Below, in pieces: positions 58,689 to 64,000 of a stretch of 64,000 bases of DNA. Both the position numbers and the translations under genes were made by a program. The number at the start of each line of letters is the position of its first letter. The first letter of the stretch is position 1. The notes below the pieces were generated by a model that searched no databases, was not told where the DNA came from, and worked only from the letters and a program-made list of their open reading frames with translations. The DNA is from Boletus sp. NGJ. Taxonomy: Eukaryota; Basidiomycota; Agaricomycetes; Boletales; Boletaceae. Where the stretch lies: assembly GCA_019096195.1 (NCBI GenBank), contig JAGTXK010000190.1:124001-188000 (forward strand), given 5' to 3'.

Positions 58689-60095
58689 CTACTTTAACAC
58701 CAGTGACTCTGGTGGGGTGTTCGCAGTTGGCACGTTCCACCCTGACGGAATACATCTATTAGGTGGGAATTTCGACGATGGCGACTTGCAGATGGTCAAG
58801 AGGTCAGAAAGCAAACGGGAGTGGGTGTGTGGGCCATTTCTGCGTCGAGAGATGGCAAGTGGATATTGTGTGGGACTTGGAATAGGGCCAGTATATGGGA
58901 CGCAGAGCTGCGCGAAAAGGCCATCGACGTGGAAGGCACAAACTGGGTGCGGGCAGTCGACATTTCCCCAGACTCGACCAGATTTGCCACCGGGACTGAG
59001 GAGCATGCGAGCGTGTGGAGCATCTCAAGCAGTGAGAGACTCTTTGGCCCGCTCAAACATGACGAACGAGTCACAGGAGTAAAGTTTTCACCAAATGGCT
59101 AGTACATCGCCACTGCCAGCTCCTGTGGTCCCATCCGCGTTTTCGACAGTCGCACCGGTAACGAGGTCATCACCATCAGGACCATCACACCCTTACGGGG
59201 CACAATCACCCCGCTTTTATGGTCAAATGACGGGCAGCGAATTTTTGCTGCATCTGAGGATAACAACATCAACATCAAGTGTTTCGACGTCTCCACCGGA
59301 TCCCAAGTTGCTGAATCGCAAAACCTCAATGACGGCAACGGTAACGGCGACTTCGTATCCATCGCTCTAGCCACCAACGGGTCATTCATTGCCACCCACT
59401 CAGCCCGTTCCATCTTTTTCCTGGATGAATCAGCATTGACTCGAACCGGCCCAGTCATCGGTGACAGTGAAGATATAACCTCAATTGCCCTCTCCCTGGA
59501 TGATAGATATCTCGCGACTGGACGATTTGACGGGAAAATCACCGTGCATAACATCGGCCATATTCTTCCGGATGAGCATGACCCTCCCCAGGCTAGTAAT
59601 GTCTGGATGTGCCACATTGTCTCTCCATGTTGACACATTCTCTTCGGCATCTACTCACGAGCAACGACAACAAGACAAGCCCCACAGCAAAGACAGCGAT
59701 GGTGGTCTTGTCGAAGTATCCATTCGTTGTTTGCACGGCCGAACCGAGTTCTCACAATTGCATAGGTCGAGGTTCCGTCGAGCACTCCCGCTCTGGAGTT
59801 TGACTATAATGAAGTTAGTGATCATTATATTCTCCTCTTACTTCCGTGTTGATGCTGCTGTAGTCACTGTCGCAAGCATCATCTGCCCGTCCCTGCGAGG
59901 ACGAGCAACCGCCACTTGGCGCATCCCATGCCACTGGAATATGCTCGTCGATCATGCCATATTCGAGATACTCTTTCGTTGGCACTCCGACCGACACGAA
60001 GCGAGTGTCGTCGCGAGGCTGAAACGATCCTTTGCCTCGAGGCTTTACGATCCAGACAACAGAAGGGATCAGACATCGACGAACCCGCCCCGAGA
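58689..60095 (+). pseudogene. WD40-repeat gene, broken duplicate of 20361-22487
   Basis: It is homologous over the propeller (GGVFAVGTFHPDGIHLLGG, a WNRASIWDAELREK segment, VTGVKFSPNG, ITSIALSLDDRYLATG) and over the downstream tail exons (a VEVPSSTPALEFDYNE counterpart ending at a GTTAGT donor near 59813, then SLSQASSARP). Lesions are a one-base frameshift near 58815 and TAG at 59100-59102 where the intact gene has Lys. The tail is truncated where the copied NMD3 exon starts. Confidence 0.88.
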
Positions 60096-60100
60096 CTCAC

Positions 60101-60152
60101 CGCAATCAGCGTAAAGGACCTGATGATTGGCTGGCCCAAATATGAACTCCAT
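60101..60152 (-). pseudogene. Duplicated NMD3 exon 1
   Basis: A 52 nt copy of NMD3 exon 1 with its start codon and GTGAGT donor, in frame (MEFIFGPANHQVLYADC) but with Cys changed to Tyr in the first zinc motif. The exons that should follow are absent. It marks the edge of the tandem block duplication and shows that the ancestral exon was 52 nt long. Confidence 0.9.
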
Positions 60153-60311
60153 CGTGAGTGTCGTAGTAGATGTCGATGAACTTAGTGACCGTTATTTGCT
60201 TCTGCGCTCACTGGCAGTCGGGCGACAAAATAATATCAACATTCTCGAAAGATTGCTTGTACAAGGTCGTAAGCATAATTACATCGTTGGGAGCACATAA
60301 ATTTTCAGCGA

Positions 60312-62566
60312 CTACAACGCCGCCTTGCCACGAGGCTCGAACGGTAACAACAATGGAATGAACCCCGCTCCAATGAATATCGCACCAGCCACCCAGATCG
60401 GCACGGACGTATTCAAGTTGGCGTACAGCGCAATGATAGGTGCCTGTAAATCACCGAATCAAGTCAGTTCAGTTTCGGATACCCAGCCCGTCACTCGACA
60501 CTCACCATGATACCGAATATACGATTCGCACTCGCCACGATGGCATTCCCGGTCCCTCGATCCCTCGTAGGGAACAACTCGGGCGACACCGCATACAACA
60601 CGCCGTACATCACGTTGCTCGTGAAGCTGTACCCACAATTCCATCCAAGCAGTGCGTCCGACGTGCGTGCCGTCGTCGACGCAAGAATGAATACTCCAGT
60701 GAGGACTTGAAGTAACCCGGTCAATGCCTTACCTACAAGACGGTCTAGCATGGCACATACTTGTGAATATCGAAAGGGTACCACGCCGTCCGAGGAACGG
60801 TAACTCTACGCAATAACCCGCCATGAGAGCACCGGGAACACCAATAACGCTCAGAATGATTTGCTGGGATTGGAGTCAGTATTTTGACAGGTCTGTCACC
60901 ACTGGGTCACTGACATTTCGGTAAGTGATGTACACAGAGCTGTCACCGAAATTGGCTCCTCTAGTTTGAAGGCTAATGAGAAAGCGTGAGGCATGCCGTG
61001 CTTCCGAAGAATGTGGTGATGAAACATACTAGTATGTCACGAAGCCATTGTACCTAGGCTGAGACTGAGTATCGCGCACGTTACGAAGGAACCTGTACTC
61101 ACAATGGGAAAGCAAGACCGATAAGCGCTGCATTGACGATTCGATTTCAACCAGCCCGCACGACCAGAGGTAGAACGAAACAGCTTACCCCACAGAACAA
61201 TCAGCAAGCTAGTCGAGTATGCCAGCTTCCGAGTCGCAAACAAGGGTTTAACATGACCCGCGTCAAATATCGCGAGTTTCCTCTTGATCGCGGCAGCGGC
61301 CGACACATCCATCACGACGTCTTTCTCTGATGGGCTCGTCCCAATTTTCTCTGCGTCTTTGAGATGATCGACAGTGAGATAGCTCGTCTTGCCATTGTAA
61401 GCTGCGACTTTGTGGATGATCTCAACCGCGTCTTCATCCCTGCCACGACCCATGAGGAACTTGGGACTTTCGTAAAGGTTGAACACAAAGAATCGGAGGA
61501 TCCAAAGGAACATCATGAGACCACCCATGGTATAGAGGAAGTAACGCCAGCCTTCATTGGAAGACCTAGGACAAGGGGCTGGGGGACCCGCACACGAAAA
61601 ATCAGCCAAGAGTGGCCAAGCGACCTATTTAAACAATCTGTAACTAGGATTGGCTGGAAGGCGGGACTTATCACGCACCAGACTTCCTAATAGCTGTCCG
61701 AAAGCCCACCAGATAGAGAGTATGGTGAGCAGGTATTGATGGGAGGCAGGCATAAACTCTGGCAGCGAGAGTTGGTGCACGCGAGTGAAATGAAAGTGAC
61801 GGGACGAACCGAGAAATACTGCAGAATCCACTGGCAAGTTACCGCCCACACCGATCGACCAGACCGCGGTGAGCGAACAGAGAGTGACATAGTTCGGTGA
61901 GGCTCCAGCCGCGATTGCGAACACTCCGGTGATGAGGAGGGTGAGGTTAAATGCCCACCTATGTGAACATCAGACGACCATCCAGTACAGCGACGGAATA
62001 TATCTCACCGACGACCCCAAATATCCGATGAAACACCCCAGAATGCAGCTCCGACAAGCAGCCCAATGTTCTGAGCAAGCTTGAGGAATGGCCCTTGAAC
62101 GTTGAATTCGTACACGACAGGACTGAGAATTAGACCGGTGACTATCTAAGGCGTGGATCGACCTATCAGCAATCACCGTTGCCGCGGTGTACAGCTGTAC
62201 ACACCGGCCAAAGGTTATCCCTGGTTGCCCAGGTATATCAGCGAGTCAATTCGACGACAGATTAGGACACCCACGATAGCCAACCAAAACCAGCGACGAC
62301 GAACAGGAACCACTAAGCAGCTCGGGGTCAATCAACCATAACTGAGCGCACCGAAGAGTGATGGTAGGATCGGTGCATGGGAAAGGGAAGAAATGAAAAC
62401 AAGGACTTGCTTGGTACTTTCCCATCCCTATATCTTGCAGCGCATCGTTGAGAATTCGTGCCTTGGCTTGATATATCGGATCGACGGAGGGCTCGTCATA
62501 GACGTCCTGGGTTTCGGTTTGAAAGGCAGGTTGCTCGACAAGCTTGCCTTCAGGCTCTGAAGACAT
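60312..62566 (-). CDS. Major facilitator superfamily transporter, intact (copy D)
   Basis: Thirteen exons sum to 1554 nt, 517 residues: 62411-62566, 62275-62312, 62205-62220, 62009-62145, 61810-61958, 61679-61758, 61189-61624, 61103-61127, 61030-61053, 60915-60972, 60761-60863, 60506-60705, 60312-60443. About twelve membrane segments are expected; the loop 2-3 MFS signature is GVSSDIWGRR, and the loop 4-5/6-7 region has ESPKFLMGRGRDEDAVEII. The ELPFLGRRGTL and FEPRGKAAL ends resemble the sugar/carboxylate-type MFS family; the substrate is unknown. Exon 3 is only 16 nt, exons 8 and 9 are 25 and 24 nt, and intron 1 uses a GC donor (CAA|GCAAGT). I chose MSSEPEG as the start; an upstream Met in frame is hydrophobic and less likely. 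It is the only complete copy of four in the window. Confidence 0.9.
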
Positions 62567-63573
62567 GATGATGAGGGGAAAGGTAAGGAACAAACACACG
62601 GGTGCCGGATAGCGCTCTGTGTGCGGCCCACTGAGAGTTTATATGGGTGGGTGGCGTGTTATGTATTAGCACACGGCGCGGAGAATGGCGTGTTGGAGAT
62701 TAGCTTCGGTTAACGCTACGCGGATCGTCATCTTGACCACGGGACTTTCCCAACTGCGACTTGGATGTACCTTGGCCCCAATCACGACAGTCCTCGTAAA
62801 ATGAGCATACCTATCGCGCGATTTTGTGCCAAACTCGCATATCCTTCGCGCCTAGTACAGTACAACTTGCTTCTGATAGTGTCAAGTTCAACCGAGTCTC
62901 GGCCTTTGCCGGATGTTTCGCCGTGTCCACGTTTCGAGTGCAGCGCATGATAGGCTGATAGCGCCCGCGTACCGTTATGTTCGATTTACTTCCTGGGTAA
63001 GAGAACGTACCATGGCTGTGATGCTAACGTGGAACCTTGTTTCCATCCAAGCTCCGGGTTGGCGCTGACCAGTGCCAGTATTCACAATTCCTGTATCAAC
63101 GGCGCGCGAGTTCTGAGGACGCCAGGCCCCCACTAGATGTATGTTTACCGTTATTGGCTCTACTTTTGGATCAATAAGAAGAAACTTCCACAGCCACAAT
63201 TCTTCCCCCCGACATGATCGTCGGATATACTACTTACAGACCTTGACATCCTGTGCTTGTATGCCCAATACCTATCAGTTCGGACTTGAGCTTGATTGAT
63301 GACCGGCAGTATCAGCCACACAGCGATGCAGCGCGAGGTGTTTGCGAAGAAGCCGGATTTTGAGAGCTATCCGTGACCGGGTCGGCGAAAAGACGACGAG
63401 ACGGTAACGTGTCAACTAATTGATGGTACAGCTTGACGGATGGCAGATTCGAATAATAGCCACCAGCATCCGCATGGTATCCTTGCCGAAGTTGACGTTG
63501 ATCCGGCGTTCAAACGTTCAAGCCTGGCACTACGATAGTGACTCGCTTGAATTCACCATTAGGAAAGTTCAAG
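62567..63573. other. Promoter region of the transporter and unassigned spacer
   Basis: The first 150 bases upstream of 62566 should hold the transporter promoter. The rest shows no supported gene. Confidence 0.5.
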
Positions 63574-63849
63574 ATGGCCGGAGCAACAGCGCATCAAATG
63601 GCTGTCGCAGACGAACGATTAGCCGGACGCGGAGCGCCAGGGTATAGTCGCCCATTTAGGCAGTGGGTACTACAGCTTGCCAAATGGCGAAGAGGAGGAT
63701 CAGTATCGGACTCGTCTGAACCACCATCCGATGCACATGATCCCCAAGTGAACCCGTCAAGCAAGATCGCGAATCCATGGATTAGTACGAGCTCCGTCAA
63801 CGAGAGCCTGTCCGACGAGTCTCGAATTCCACTGAGCATGCATGTAAAG
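63574..63849 (+). CDS. Possible first exon of an unrecognised gene
   Basis: An open frame starting MAGATAHQMAVADERLAG ends at a good GTAAGT donor (about 63850), but the acceptors I can see lead quickly to stops. No domain is recognised. It could be the 5' end of a gene running off the window, or chance. Confidence 0.3.
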
Positions 63850-64000
63850 TAAGTCCATACCATCGCGTTATCATAGAAACTGCTCACAGGCGATACAGGA
63901 GATGCGTGGTATGAGGAAGTACGATATCACTGACATCACCCAACGACGGACTCCTATTCATCCACAAAACGCCTGACGTACAGACAGGACAAAGTCAAGG

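Overview
The window is nuclear DNA of a filamentous basidiomycete, most likely an Agaricomycete; a Rhizoctonia/Ceratobasidium-type fungus is my inference. Reasons: protein genes cut by many 45-70 bp introns with GTRNGY donors, eukaryotic housekeeping genes (separase, polo-like kinase, PIP5K, condensin, Rpb10, NMD3), chromodomain Ty3/gypsy elements, and Tc1- and pogo-type DNA transposons. No tRNA, rRNA, CRISPR or prokaryotic signal was seen.

Layout. (1) 1-18560 is a transposon nest. A 5'-truncated Ty3/gypsy chromovirus (about 741-12839) was split inside its RNase H/integrase junction by a second, complete chromovirus (1783-8961, TSD TCTAC), which carries a Tf1-type self-primer, a candidate -1 gag/pol slip site and many transition-type stop codons. 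Next come a truncated LTR, a Tc1/mariner element with 219 bp inverted repeats that is itself split by a 1013 bp solo LTR, and a non-coding inverted-repeat element built from CATAGT/ACTATG arrays. (2) 19076-23345 holds an intact six-exon WD40 gene flanked by two decayed MFS transporter copies. (3) 24032-26484 is one uncharacterised gene; 26650-28957 is a PIF1-helicase remnant interrupted by a pogo-type transposase fragment. (4) 29245-57183 is the euchromatic core: polo-like kinase, three small secreted ten-cysteine proteins, separase, PIP5K, condensin subunit 1, RPB10 and NMD3. (5) 57330-62566 repeats the MFS-WD40-MFS arrangement in inverted orientation; here one MFS gene is intact (13 exons) and the WD40 copy is broken. 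The window ends in mostly empty sequence.

How the genes relate. Polo kinase, separase and condensin act at the metaphase-anaphase transition and lie within 25 kb of one another; RPB10 and condensin share a 160 bp divergent promoter. The ten-cysteine proteins form a local family with a conserved two-exon structure and are effector-like, although no function can be read from the sequence. Gene models were built by eye from splice signals and checked by summing exon lengths: PLK, PIP5K, RPB10, WD40, MFS-D and all three ten-cysteine genes give lengths divisible by three, while NMD3 is exactly one nucleotide short.
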